Shown here one piece after another: positions 37,330-49,831 of a stretch of 64,000 nucleotides of DNA. The DNA lies in assembly GCA_963556495.2 (NCBI GenBank), contig OY747722.1, forward strand, positions 20,386,001 to 20,450,000, in the 5' to 3' direction. Each line of letters starts with the position of its first letter. Position 1 is the first letter of the stretch. The stretch comes from Valencia hispanica. Lineage: Eukaryota > Chordata > Actinopteri > Cyprinodontiformes > Valenciidae. The translations under genes and the position numbers were made by a program. The notes beneath the pieces are model-generated. The model saw only the letters and a list, made by a program, of their open reading frames with translations. It was not told where the DNA came from and did no database searches.

Positions 37330-40300
37330 CAGGATCTCTACAAATTCTCCACCTGTGATGACTGAGCTGAAATGTTCCTTTGTTGAACTGCATGAAGAAG
37401 ACTTTGAAGAAGAAAGGCACATTAGTTGTGTTCTTTGTTTGTGAAAGATATGCTCTCGCTCCTTTGTACAACACAGAAAGGTGTATATTTAGCAGGCTGT
37501 GGGAAACAAGCAAAGGAACAGAACACGCATATGTTCAAAGCTGCTTTATTTTTTCAGAAGGCTGACTGCATGAAAACAAACTATGTCTCCTGTTGCATGT
37601 AGATAAAATAGAAATTTGCAATCGGAGACGTAAACATTCATTTTCATTCCTACCAACGTGAACAGATAAACAGAACATGTGGAGGCTGATAATAGAAACT
37701 GGCACAGTAAAATTCTATTCTCAGACATAAATTAACATAAATTTAAGTGTCTCCAAAGCTAACTTTGCAACTACAATTTTATTTTAACATTTGAACAATT
37801 TCCGTTTTTCCCCTTTGAAACAAATAAGATATTTCTCATTATTTTTGGTCTTTGATACAGAAACACATGCAAACACAAAACACCATTCAAACATTAAATG
37901 GCTCACAAAACAATTAAGCTATAATTAAATAGTTCATAATTTCAATATCTTTTATGATTGTCAGAAAAATGTAGGTTTTATTTTTGCAAACATTTTGGCC
38001 AGTTTGAATGTGTGTGATGTGTGTGTGTGTGTATTTGAATGGGTGCCAAGGAGTACCCCTAAGAGTAGATGACATCACACACATTCTTAGCATTAGGGAT
38101 GATCCCAAAACAGTTTTACTCCTAAAGATTTGACGTTCAGTAAAAATATATATATTAATATGTTTGCATTTTTGTCTACTTTCAGAATATGGACCTGTTA
38201 TTGGTTTTCTGTAAAATATCCCTTCTTATCCCACTTCTAGCAAAATCACATCTAAATCTTTTCCAGAAAGGTCAAAGAAAAATCCCTATATCCTCAATAT
38301 AAAACTATATAGGTATATGAGCTTTGACATTTTTTTGCCGTCAGATCATCCTTCTTCTCATGTTTAAAGAGTTTTTGGGATAACATTCACCACTTTTACA
38401 AAAACAGAAGTTTGTTGGACAAAAACAAACGTACTTAAAAAACATTCCCAGCCTTAAATACGACCACAAATAGTACGACAAATGCAAATACCATTAATAT
38501 ATACAGAATATTTTAAGGAAGCATTCTTTGTAGCCATCCAGAAGTTCTTTTAACTCCTTTCTGGAAGTTCCTGACATACTGTAAGCTCTTATGCTTCTAA
38601 GTTTATCAATCTTTTGACTGAAAGGTTTACTACCTGTTTACCCAAGTCAAAGACCTACAGTCATCTGAAGTCAAGTCAAGCCTAATTAAGAGGCAGTGTT
38701 TTTTTTAACCTACCCCCAGTATGATAGAACTTCTACCATGCTTCACTGTATAAAAGGTTATCTCTCGGCTGTTTTAATGAGCTATGACCTAAATTTTGGG
38801 TTGCTCCTGTTTTATTACACATACCTACAATACCAGTGGTTTGCCTATGGAATCTCTTGAAAACATTAGCTTATCCTTTTTGATTGCTTTAATAGTCACA
38901 ATGATGTTCAGTATCTATAATGGCTTGATATAACAACTTATTTTACTACAACTTAACACTTCAGCAGACTGACAAGATTCTTTTATACCGCATAGATTAT
39001 TCTTTCCTTTCAATTCCAGCCATAGCGTCATTGTTTACCCTGTTTTGTTTTGCCTTTCACCTCACAAACCCATCCATGTCTGCCAATTTGCAGCAGCCCG
39101 TCCACAGCACATGTACATCAGCACAGATGGTGCTGATGTGTCACATTATAAATGATCTGATTTGCTGTAGAAACTCCCTCAAGTCAGCGCAAAGAAGAGA
39201 AACGTCAGATTTGAAACACATGCTTATTTTCATGTCAGGTAAAAAAAGATAAAAAGGTTCTGTGTAATCAAAAAGCCCATGGCACTTTGCTTCATTTCTG
39301 CTTCAAATAAGATTAGCTATCTCATGGAGCCAAAATACAACAGTGACTAACTCAGTGCCGGAGGGGGAAGAAGTGGGAGATAAATCCTGCTGCAGGTTCG
39401 TGTTCATGTAATTGCATTGTGTAAAACCATCACTACAGACTAATAGGAGAAAGAAGCTTTCTGAGATGCACAGGTTAAAAGGAACAGCCATTTATTTCAA
39501 AAAGCTATAATATGAAAGCGGAGAGACAGTCAAGAGCAGAAATAGTCCTGCAACAACCAACGAGGGGCCCTTTGTGGGAAAGTAGCCATTTATTTTAGCT
39601 TTTCATTTAGTCCACTTGTAAATGTTTAAAGCAGAATTTTATATGAAGGATACAGAAAAATATGCATGCTAAAACATGTCACTAGAGCAGACAAGGGCGC
39701 ACAGTGGAACTGAGTCAATATATTCAATCGGGGTTTTTCCATTAGCTTTAATTCTACAAACAATTTCTTCTTAAAAGTTTTAAAGAGTTTTCCAAGACCT
39801 CAGCTTGACCTCAGTCAATCCTGTTAGCCGTCTTTACCTAATCGAATTGCAAATAGGAAGATGCGGTTTCCTGGAAGTGCTTCACTATCTTCTTATAGCC
39901 TTGTCATGTTTTGTGGGCATCAATTATTCAAATTTCCAAAGTGTTAGGCAGATGCTTGGGGGTGACCACTGACTGCCGATTGGATAGATGCAATGTGACA
40001 AGTGAAAGTATTTATACAGCAGATATAACACCTGGGTCTTCCAACCTTGGGAAAAACATGTTAAGAAAATAGTGTTGCGCGAAATTTTTCTTGTTGTTTC
40101 TTTCTTCTTTTTGTGCCAATTTGTCACAAAAGCTGAATTAAAAATAAATAAATAAATAAATAAATAGTAGCATACCACTGTGGTCAAGGGATTCATGATA
40201 CACCTGCTGTTCCATTAAAAACAATATCCCAACGAGTTAAAAAACTAAACTGGAAACAACTGCACAATTATGGTCAATCAGTGAATCACAGCACGGAAAC

Positions 40301-40690
40301 AGCAGCATTGTCTGCAAATCACAGGTTGCCGCGATGAATCATCAAAGTGGCTCAAGTATCATGGAAATAAAAAGGACAGATGTTAAACAGCAGGACCACT
40401 AATAAGGCAGAAAGCACAACAGAAACTATAGATATTCAGCTAGTTTTTTAATGAACAAGTGCTTTTTGATAAACAGACAACTATCTTTTTTTTGTACTTC
40501 TTGATGTTTACACTATACTTTAGTTTTGTTAGATACCATAGCCACTGTTTCCAATCAAACCTAAATAGGTGCATAGAAAAAAAAAATTAAGATGATCAAA
40601 AAGTTCAATTGTTGCTGTAATCAGTTGTTTATTTCGGTTGTTTTTTTTTATCATTATGGCTTAAAACTAATGAAAATCTAAAATTAATTT
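37330..40690. other. Receptor 3' flank and intergenic region, no gene seen
   Basis: The first part may be receptor 3' UTR. A fragment resembling Tc1-type antisense (TTCTACCATGCTTCACTGTA) is near 38735-38755. An (AAAT)n run is at 40140-40166. No other recognisable feature. Confidence 0.35.
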
Positions 40691-40699
40691 GCTTTGAAC

Positions 40700-40795
40700 A
40701 TCCATCCATCCATTTTCTGTAGCCGTTATCCTATGCAGGATTATGGGGGGGGGGGGGGGCTGGTGCCTATCTCCAGCAGTCACAGGGTGAGAGTT
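40700..40795. repeat. CATCCA-type interspersed repeat with 15-base poly-G
   Basis: CATCCATCCATCCATTTTCT followed by GCCGTTATCCTATGCAGGAT, a G run at 40745-40759, then GGTGCCTATCTCCAGCAGTC. This is a very common teleost retroposon segment. Confidence 0.6.
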
Positions 40796-41858
40796 ACTTT
40801 GAACATTTTAATAATATTCAAAATTAGTTAAAACTGTATTTTTTTTATAAACACAAAAATATTTAATGGCCTCCACAATCATGGGAAAGACAAAGGAGGC
40901 TAAGCCACAAAGGTTCATTACTAAAGGTGCTGACCGTTCACATAGTGCTGTATCCAATTATATAAACAGAAAGTTTAGTGGAAGGTAAAATGGGATTCCG
41001 ATGCATTTTTCATGTCAAAGCTTCGAAATTACTTTGGGAACTTTCAGCTAAATTTTAACGTAAGAAAACAAAAGTTCCATAAAAATTCACACTGAGTTTT
41101 TTTTTAAAAAGTGGTTAGATTACAAGTATCATTCAAAAACCTCAAACTCTTAGCAAGGAAATTAATATTACAGGAATGAACACCTCTGGGGTTTTCCAAA
41201 CAAGTCTTTGGTCTAAAGATACCAGATCCAGACCCTTACCCCCATGTGCTCCATCACCTGAGTAACCTCAGATCATCAAACCACTGCAAGTGCCTTTACT
41301 CATGATTTTCAAGGTAGTTATACCTAAAATATCGAATTCAAGACTTGACATGGTAAATGAATAAAGAGTTGACATCATGGTCACCGTGGTAATAAAGTGT
41401 GAATTTCTTTTCTCCCCATACTCTTCCATATTTTATTTTGATCGATACTCATACAGACCTGGAACTCGGTAAAATTAATTATTTTCCAAATACCACATCG
41501 AATGCCAGAAAAACTCAACTACAGTCTTGGGGATTATGAAGCAAAGCTCATTTGAAGTACATACAGAAGAAGAGAGGTCTCTGATCCCATTGAACGCCCT
41601 ATTTAGGATAGTTTAGTATAACTCTGACATCATCTTGTAGATTGTTGTCAGGTTGTAGAATCAAACTTAGGACCATTCAGATTACGTGAAATGTGCTGTT
41701 CACATTACAAAAATATACACAAACATAGCTGTAAAGCACTGAAACACGGTGCCACCATGTGGACATTATCAGACCTGCAACCTACAGTAACTAGTTTCAG
41801 AAGCAGTTTTGCGACAAAATAAAAAAGGCTATAATAACACAAGTCCAATTATTAAAGA
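40796..41858. other. Intergenic and probable thap5 3' UTR
   Basis: No gene. The right end should be the thap5 3' UTR (minus strand); its poly-A site was not fixed. Confidence 0.35.
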
Positions 41859-42624
41859 TCAGACTAAAACAGATGATATATAATCTTCTAAAACTTTCTG
41901 CTTCTCTTTAAAAACCGCCCCATCCCTCTTCAGGAGAGCAATCTCGTTCTCCAAAATTTGGATTTTAGCCACAGTGCTCTCTTCTCTGCGGTCCAGTTCC
42001 AAAATCTTTGCGTGCAGACTCAAGATCTTACTCCACAACTCATCTTTGTCAGTGTCCGGTCTGCAGTAGCAGTGCTCGTCAGCCAAAATGTGCTCTCCGG
42101 GTCCACTCTCCTTCACAAAGCTCCCTGGAGATTTGTCCATCAATTCCACAGGGACAAAGCGAAAAGTCTGGCCTTTATCTGCTCCAATGGAAGTGCAATC
42201 CACATGCTCCTTTTCGCAGGCGGGAGGGCCAAGTGTCTCGCAGCACAAAACAGCTACGATCGAGTTAGGTTGCTCTTCAGAGCATATGGAGGGTGTGAGG
42301 CAGGATGTTGCTGAAACTCCACTATCACCCGTTACCTCGCAGGCAGTCGTGTGTGTCTCAGGGAGACTTGATTGACAAGTGATCCCAGATTCTGGGGTTC
42401 TGGGGACTTTGAGTAACATTGTGGACTGTTGTTTAACAATACTGTCATATGCTTGTCGCTCCATTGGTGGGCTGGTTTTCCTCGAAATGACAGGCATCTT
42501 ACTGTTAACACATTCAAAGTCCTCAGCCTGTGAAGGGGGTGTGACCTTTGGACTCCTCTGAAGGGTAACTTTGTTCTCATGATCCTGGGACAAAAGAGAA
42601 TACTGCAATTACTTCAGGCCACCG

Positions 42625-42687
<63 letters not shown>

Positions 42688-44100
42688 TTTTATTTTATTT
42701 CATGAAAATTGCTACATACATTCTCAACAGAGGGAAAAAGGATGGGGATAGCCGTATTCTTCAGGTATCGGATGCCCCACCGAATATCAAAGCAGTCGTC
42801 TGTGAAATGTTCGCTGCAGAGATACTGATGCCGACTCGGAGTCCACTCCCCCCGCCTCATGTTGTTCACCCATATTTGGAGCCTGGCCCTGTCCTGCAAG
42901 GGAAAACTGTGCAGAAAGACAACAAAGGGCATTTATTAACCTGAATGAAAGATTGTTGTGAATCATTACACTGAACTGAAACTCTTGGACAGCTAAACAC
43001 ACCCTTCAGTTTTCTCCCTTTCTCTTGAACTCACAAAAGGTATCTTAAGAATAAATAAAAATGCAGGGGATAAAAGTATGGATTTGGAATGAAAAAAAAA
43101 AGCAATGTTTGGAAAAAGTGCATCGTAGAAAAAAGGATGAGAACTTTACCTAGCACAAATCGGTTTATATTTGTGCTTGAATTTGTTCATCTGACTGGAA
43201 CCTGTGCATTTTCTCCACTCGTCTGATGATTAAATGACATTTTCTGCTTGCATCACTGTATAAAGTTACACAGCTTATCAGTACAGTGGAAGTTTTGGTC
43301 TCATCTTTGAAGGATGGGGTGGTAAAGAGTGTAGGGGTATGATGGGATAGGTGGTAGAATATGGTAATCACATCTGTCTGGTGACTATCTTCATACTGTA
43401 AGTGATGCAGTGGATTCACAAGAAGCACAACTGGGCCTAAAAGTCAATAATATAACCCACTGACATGATATTTGATTACAACTCACCCTAAAACGATTGC
43501 TGACCTACTTTATCGACCCCTTTGTATTCATATACAAAATCTCATTAGTAGCTTTATGCCTTATGTGATGTCACCAGAAGCTTTTAAATATATATAAAAT
43601 ATACAGTTCATATTGATTAAATAACACTTTGTAACGAAATAACAAAACAAATGGAGAAACGGATCATTGCATGCTACATTAATTAATTAATTAATTAATT
43701 ATATGAGCTATACCAACACTTAATTTCCCTATGGGATCAATAAAGTATTTTTGAATTTGAATTGAATTTGAATTAATGTGATCTATTATATCCTTAGGTA
43801 GGTTTGATTGATTATACAGAAAGATTTGGCATGTACCTTTAAAGATGAGTATTAGCAAACAGCTCCGGTAGTACTACAAGATCATTTTAACCTTGCACAA
43901 ATAGGACACCGTCGGATCGTCGCCATAAAGAGCATTTACCGCCGATGGTTAAAAAGCCACATTAAAACAGCTGGGGGAGGAAAACGACGCGCATTTCTAT
44001 GCAAACAGAAAACTTACGGATAGAAGCTGATTCTCTTGTCTTGTTTAGAGGAAGTCCCCCCACGGTTTCGGCAAAGCTTTACTGCGCAGTAGCGTGGCAT
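41859..44100 (-). CDS. thap5: THAP domain-containing protein 5, complete CDS
   Basis: Zinc-dependent DNA-binding nuclear protein. Three exons join in frame: 44100-44018, 42906-42720, 42584-41859, giving 996 nt and 331 aa. The N-terminal THAP zinc finger has the C2CH ligands Cys5, Cys10, Cys58 and His61, and begins MPRYCAVKLC as in the human protein. The conserved run DIRWGIRYLK (68-77) and the AIPILF variant of the AVPTIF box (80-85) close the domain. The middle (91-255) is low-complexity. EHCY at 260-263 fits the HCF-1-binding motif [DE]HxY. A coiled coil occupies about 272-325. Human THAP5 is somewhat longer (395 aa), the difference lying in the unstructured middle. It is divergent from dnajb9, as in mammals. 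Intron 2 contains a long (AT)n run. Confidence 0.93.
42626..42681. repeat. thap5: (AT)n microsatellite in thap5 intron 2
   Basis: About 28 uninterrupted TA dinucleotides immediately 5' of the last thap5 exon boundary region (about 40 bp from its acceptor) and 39 bp past the exon 2 donor. The whole intron is only 135 bp, so the repeat makes up over 40% of it. Confidence 0.95.
43675..43795 (+). repeat. (TTAA)n run and LINE 3' tail in thap5 intron 1
   Basis: ATTAATTAATTAATTAATTA followed by ACTTAATTTCCCTATGGGAT, a CAATAAAGTATTTTTGAATT tail and TGAATT repeats: the standard 3' end of a teleost LINE family. Same tail type as at 49832 and 60440. Confidence 0.65.
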
Positions 44101-45055
44101 CTCTCCTGTAAAACTACATGAAGACACCTTGACACCTCACGTTTCTGGGTATTTTTATCGCGAAAAATCTTGAAAAAGCTCTCTTCCGATTTAGGACCCA
44201 AATAGCGGAGGTGACGTTTGTTTTCCCCTCCTCAAAAGACATTGGGTTGAATCCGTTACAGCCTGCCGGGGGGATGGTCTGGGTAGAAGCAATGAGTAAA
44301 GCGGAGTTGGAGATTTATTTTTAAAAGAGAGGGAAATGGCACAGGGAGAATATGTTTATTTTTTTATTGATCAAACAGCTGACGACCTAAACGTCGTTGA
44401 AACGGGCGCCGACATCGTGGGATCTGAACGAACGTAACTACCCCGGCCCTATTTCCTGCCTCGTCGGTTGACAAATAGTGCGCACCCGTTAAAAGGTTAA
44501 CTAACAACAGGTACGCTCTAAAAAATAGCAAAATAACAGAACAGAACAAAGGGGGGGGGGGGAAGCCTACGTAAAAAGCTTTCCAAGTTCTTCTTTAACA
44601 AAAACGTGACCTAATTAGAACAAGATTGTAAAATGTCCTTCAATATAAACGCATTTATGTTAAACATGTATGTTAAAACCATTCGGAACATTACAAATAT
44701 ACACGAAATTTGTTGAAACGTCTAACCTGTTAAGTAAAAAAATCGGCTTCATTTGTAATCGACAAATAATAAAAGAAGCCGAATACGGAAGCAAAACACC
44801 TGTAATTATCTTTCTACCCCGCTTACTCTTTTGCAGACTGTCCTCAGTTCATAAGCCTCCACGTGCGCACAATTCCCACCAATCACAGCCTTCAGAGTCA
44901 GCGCGTTTGGAAGTGGACCAATAGGAAAGCGAGTCGTGTTGTTGAGGTTCAGAAATGCTTGTGCTCTACAGCTGCTAGGTTTCGTTTCGCATCAGCTGGA
45001 GGTGTTGGCGGCTGACAGAAGTATCCCTGAGGCTGTTCTTCACTTTGTTCTGCAG
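44101..45055. promoter_or_regulatory. Bidirectional promoter region of thap5 and dnajb9, with dnajb9 non-coding exon 1
   Basis: About 1.27 kb separates the two start codons. The CpG content is higher than in the surroundings. Two CCAAT boxes lie at 44879-44883 and 44918-44922, and a CCACGTG E-box at 44859-44865. A plus-strand 5'-UTR exon of dnajb9 probably ends at 45055, where CTGCAG is followed by the donor GTAATT; the matching acceptor (TTTCACAG) puts the coding exon start at 45343. A 12-base poly-G run is at 44551-44562. Mammalian DNAJB9 is induced by ER stress through ERSE-type elements, but no exact CCAAT-N9-CCACG was found here. Confidence 0.55.
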
Positions 45056-45367
45056 GTAATTCTTAGGCTTTCTGGGAAAATAACCGTTTCTATCGTAGAA
45101 GGGGTTTATTTGCAGATAAGTATAGAAAAAAATATTAATAAGGTTTATAAATGTTAAAAACTGATTGAAAGTTTCTAGTCGGTTCCAGAGAGTTCCCATC
45201 ATCAGCTCAATGCTTTTGTGAAAAAAAAAAAAAAAAAAATCGACAAACCGTGTTGTTGCTTCCATTCTCGGTGTTGTCCAGCTTTCAACGTTGATGCTAA
45301 GTTAAAGCGTTCTGTGTGCGATAACATGTTCTGCTTTCACAGCCAAAGGGTGTGAAAAAACGTCGGT

Positions 45368-47126
45368 ATGGCCACAGCGCAGTCGGTGCTGCTGCTCGCA
45401 GTCCACATTCTGCTCATCTCGGAGTTCATCCTAGCTAAGAGGGACTACTATGAGATCCTGGGGGTGCCCAGAGATGCCACGGAGCGCCAGATCAAGAAGG
45501 CTTTCCACAAGCTGGCTCTGAAGTATCACCCTGACAGAAACAAGGGCGCAGACGCGGAGGCGAAGTTCAGAGAAATAGCAGAGGGTAAGTCCGCGATTAA
45601 TCAAGGCTTTTCTGTTATGTCAAGGAAGTGTTTTGTTTACTAGTTGGGCGATAAACTGTCATCTTCTTAAAACCTATCTTTCTCCGTTTGTTAAAATCTA
45701 CTTAAGTTATGTCACATCCAGCCTGAGAAGTTTTTTTTTTAAGGTAATGCTTGTTTTTTGCTGCTACTCTGTTGGGTTTAGTGTTTAATTTTAGATAATT
45801 TCTCCTTGATAGCAGGAACGAGTTTAGCATTATGACTGAATTGGATGTATTTTACATTTTCTTTTTAAAGAAAGTATATTTTAGGAATATATATTTATTT
45901 AAATACTATCTGGTGCAATTTACCCAGATATAATGCTGTCTGAAAAAAGAGGAGTTTGAGCTGGTATGCAGCTACCCTTATTTTATAACAATCTTGAAAT
46001 TACCACAGTTTTGATGAGTTATGGTACATGCACTGTACCTTAAATGATGATACTGAAGTAGCTGACATTACTCTTCTACGCTGCTAATATCTAGATTTCT
46101 ATGCGGGCTTGAAAAGTATGAAATGTGCTTGTATCAACCTAAAAATCTGATTTATCTTTTTACTCAAACAATAATATATTTTATGAGCGTTTATTAAAAC
46201 ATTACCATAGTTGCAATTGTAAAGATGTACAAGTAGTTTTGTTCCCCCATTTCAACCATGGACTTAAATGTTTTATCTGGATTTTATGACCAAGATGAAT
46301 TAATTCCTAACTCCTAAGTGGTAAGAAAAAGATCGATTCGTTTTAAAATGCCATTTCTTGAGCTCCATCCATCTTCCCATCAACTCTGACTGGCGTCCCT
46401 GTCGGAAAGGCATCCCCACAGCATGATACAGCCACCACTATGTGTCACAATGCAGTGGTGTGCTCAAGATGCAAAGTTGCATTTCCACTTTGATCTCATC
46501 TGACAATAGCAGCCTCCTCATGTTTGGTGTGTCCAACACATGGTTTGCATCAAAGCTTAAATAATAGAAACTTATTTGAATACTATTTTGAATGTTTTTA
46601 AAGCCTGATATTAAACTACTGATGCTTACTTGAAGTCTGTTTGCCCTTTTCAGCTTATGAGACATTATCGGATGATAAGAGACGGCGAGAGTACGACCAG
46701 TTTGGCCCATCTGCCTCATCAGGAGATGCTTACAGAGGAAGCGGCGGCGATTACAACTTCAGGCAGCACTACCAGTCCTTCAACTTTAATTTCGATGACA
46801 TCTTCAAAGACTTTGACCCGTTCGGTCAACAACAGCGACACCAACACCACTTCCACTCTCATAATCAGGCACACCAAAAAAGACACTTTGACAGCCACTT
46901 CAACGCTCATAAAGAGTCAATGAACAGGCAGCGGCGAGGGTTTCAGCAGGGGGGCTTTGGTGGAGGACTGTTTGACGACGTGTTTGAGGACTTGGAGAAA
47001 ATGTTTTCCTTCAGCTCGCACGCTTCCAGGACTGAGAACAGATTTCAAGGCTCAACGAAGCAGCACTGCAGGACGGTGACTCAGCGGAGGGGGAACATGG
47101 TGACCACGTTCACCGACTGCTCCTGA
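45368..47126 (+). CDS. dnajb9: ER-resident DnaJ (Hsp40) co-chaperone DNAJB9/ERdj4, complete CDS
   Basis: ER-lumenal J-protein that stimulates BiP and takes part in ER-associated degradation and IRE1 repression. Coding exons are 45368-45584 and 46654-47126 (690 nt, 229 aa; human 223 aa). The N-terminus is hydrophobic (about residues 5-23), a signal peptide. The J domain spans about 25-90, with the catalytic loop HPD at 54-56. A Gly/Phe-rich and His-rich linker follows, then the conserved FNFNFDDIF and [17 protein letters not shown] stretches and the C-terminal block [13 protein letters not shown]. The single coding intron carries a Tc1-like relic. The likely 5'-UTR intron is 45056-45342. Candidate AATAAA signals occur at 48018-48023 and 48690-48695. 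Start chosen because it gives the signal peptide and the human-like MATAQSV opening. Confidence 0.96.
46340..46565 (-). mobile_element. Tc1-like fragment in the dnajb9 coding intron
   Basis: GGCATCCCCACAGCATGATA and CATGTTTGGTGTGTCCAACA match antisense Tc1-type transposase sequence. Degenerate; ends about 90 bp before exon 2. Confidence 0.5.
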
Positions 47127-49830
47127 GATAAGAAGAAGAATTAAAAAAAAAAAATGCTGGGACTTTGCACAAGTTTTAGTTGCGGTGTTGAAATTGAATT
47201 CTAATTTATCACTTGGTGTGGCTTTTGTAATTCTTTGCATATTTCTCTATCAACACATATCCAAACTGGTCAAATAAGTGGCTGTTCCGAAGCAATAACA
47301 AATCCACATTATTGATTATAGCATGGGAATAAGTCTTAGGACCATTGAAATACCTCCCCTAAGTTCAGCTATCCTTGTTCATTGTTTGCTTCAGTTTATT
47401 ATGACTGTACAGTCCAACGCTCCGGTACGGCATAAGTTGAAACGATAGCTTGTTTTCTGTTGACGGGGGGGCAATAAGAGTTCTCAAACAATCTATAATT
47501 TAGCCGCTAATCAGGCCATGCAAGTGTGCTTTCTAACTTTGAAATAACAAATGACCATAAATTCCACTTAAAATAACTTCCAGGAAATTTAGCTTCAGTT
47601 CACACGCTGGAATAAGTGCAGGCTGGGCGTCATCAACCGTTACCTCGTTTTAAGTTTCTTCCTGCAGAGATGCATCTCCTATCACTCAGTCAGGTTAGGG
47701 AATTAACATCAGTCCCATGATGAATACTGGGAAATGGAGCCACAGGCAATTTATTGTATTATTGGCTCGTTTCTCAGTCAAGTTGGATGGTCTGACAGGT
47801 TAAGTTTCCCAAACTGATAAGAATGTGCAATATTTAGCACCTTTGCTCTTCATGTTGCCTATGATTCAAAGACAGTGGTCTGCAAATGTCATTGTCTTAC
47901 ATATGCACTTTGTGTGTGTGTGGTAAGTGTGTGTGTGTTGATTGAGAACTGTTTTAAAACTAATTAAAACATGAGATCAAATAATCGTGTGTTTTCCTCT
48001 AGCCAAATAACTCACTGAATAAATTACATGGAAAATAATCTTTAAATGGTGATGAGTGGAATATGTGTAACTTTTAGCAGTGAAAAACAGACTAAAACGG
48101 TAGTTTTTATGATGCTGGTTAGGAAACATTCGAATACATTTCTATGCAATCAAATAATGAATCTGAAAAAAGGATTATCACGCAGTTTTTAAGGCAGTTG
48201 TTCCAGAAATGTCCACTAGAGTGCACACTTCCTCAAACTTTAACCAACCTGTCTGGAACAACCCTCTTTAAAAAAAAAGAAAAAGGGAAAAAAAGGCAGG
48301 CGGTGTCTGGAAAAACAAAAAGCAAAACATTACAAAGACATCCAATACAAATTACGTTACATAAATGTTACTCTGGGATCCTTTGTTTATTTAAAGAGAG
48401 AGGATGTAGTATGACAGACTTCTAGTTTATTTCAAATTTGTTAAGATTCAAATAGTGTGAAAGGAAAGTTACAATATGACCAAATGGGAACAAAATATGA
48501 ATCGCTCGTAATCTTTTAAATGTGATACTTTTGTTTACGTTTCTAATATTTCACTTAAACCCAGAACTTCCCTTTATATCGGTAATGTATTTTGGCTATC
48601 ACCAAAACCACAAAAACTTAAATGATGTTCAACTTCTAAGCCTCCACTGTGGTCAGACTGTTCTGCTTTGACTTCCACTAACCACAAAGAATAAAGTTAT
48701 CTGAAGGGACTGCACATGACCAAGAGGAAGAACATTTTGCCTCAAACCAGTGCAGCTGATTGGTCACAAGTTCTAGCCTAAAAACATTTTTGTTATATAA
48801 AGAAAAAAGTAAATGAAAGACCTGTGAAAACTGCTTGGTCATCCAGGCTGTGCCACACCGAAATGCTGCTCAGCTAAAGTAAACTAGATATGGTTGCTGC
48901 TGAGTTTTACATTTTATAAGATAATTGCTGAGTCATTACAGATCTTCAAAATGGTGCTTGAATACAGCATAAAAATGAAAAAAAAGTCAAATATAAAAAA
49001 ACAAACCTGATATGGCTATTCACAAACCAGACTTTGTGTTGAAGTATTTAACCAATATGTGACCCAAAGCATAAAATCCCCTCCCAAAAAAAATAGACTA
49101 ACGTCAATGAAAATGCAAATACCAGCAGTACAGAGGATTTAGGCAATCCGTGGGTGAAATAATGCAAATTTCTACAAAAGTTTTGCAAACTTCAAAACCA
49201 GACTATTAGTTCAGGTTTGTTTACATTCTGAACTTCAAGCTGCCCAAACTAAACATAATTGATACATACCTTCATAAAAACATATCCTAAACAGGCTTCA
49301 TATATCACATACACAGACTAGACTGTAAAGCACCAGAGTCCCAACATTCTCACATTCTGCCAAATCATCCTTCCTTGTATTTATTCTTAACCATTTATGT
49401 ACTTTGAATCAGGTGAGCAACATTTATTATCAGGCACGGCACATCAAAAGCCACATTTACCCTACAAAAATCAGACTACGGTATTTGCAGAGCTACTGTG
49501 CAAACTTGATTTTTTTCTGTCAACTCATGGCATGACTAAGATTTTAGCAAATGACAGTAAGTTTCAACATCACATCTGTGTCAGTGATAGCAGTAGTGGG
49601 TATGTAAATATTTAACAAGAAAATGGCACATAAACAATCAGCATAAGAGGGTATAGGTGGTGACATCACAGGCGAGGCTGGTTGCCCTCATGAACCTTGT
49701 GACATCGCGTTCCTGAGACATCTGTATGGCCCACATTCTGGACATGTCTAGGATACAACAACCTCGTCTCAAGCAAACGCACAATGCGTGGAATTGACTG
49801 TAATACAATTACCCCAGATGATACCAGGTA
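47127..49830. other. dnajb9 3' UTR and intergenic region, no gene seen
   Basis: Probable dnajb9 3' UTR at the left, with candidate AATAAA at 48018 and 48690. A 10-base poly-A follows the stop. No further coding signal. Confidence 0.4.
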
Positions 49831-49831
49831 T

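Noticed and set aside
42690..42944. Plus-strand frame across the (AT)n and thap5 exon 2
   Set aside because: Shadow of the thap5 THAP-domain exon on the other strand.
44879..44936. ER stress response element upstream of dnajb9
   Set aside because: Spacing CCAAT-N9 is found but the CCACG half is AGTCG or CAGAG; too degenerate to annotate as a site.
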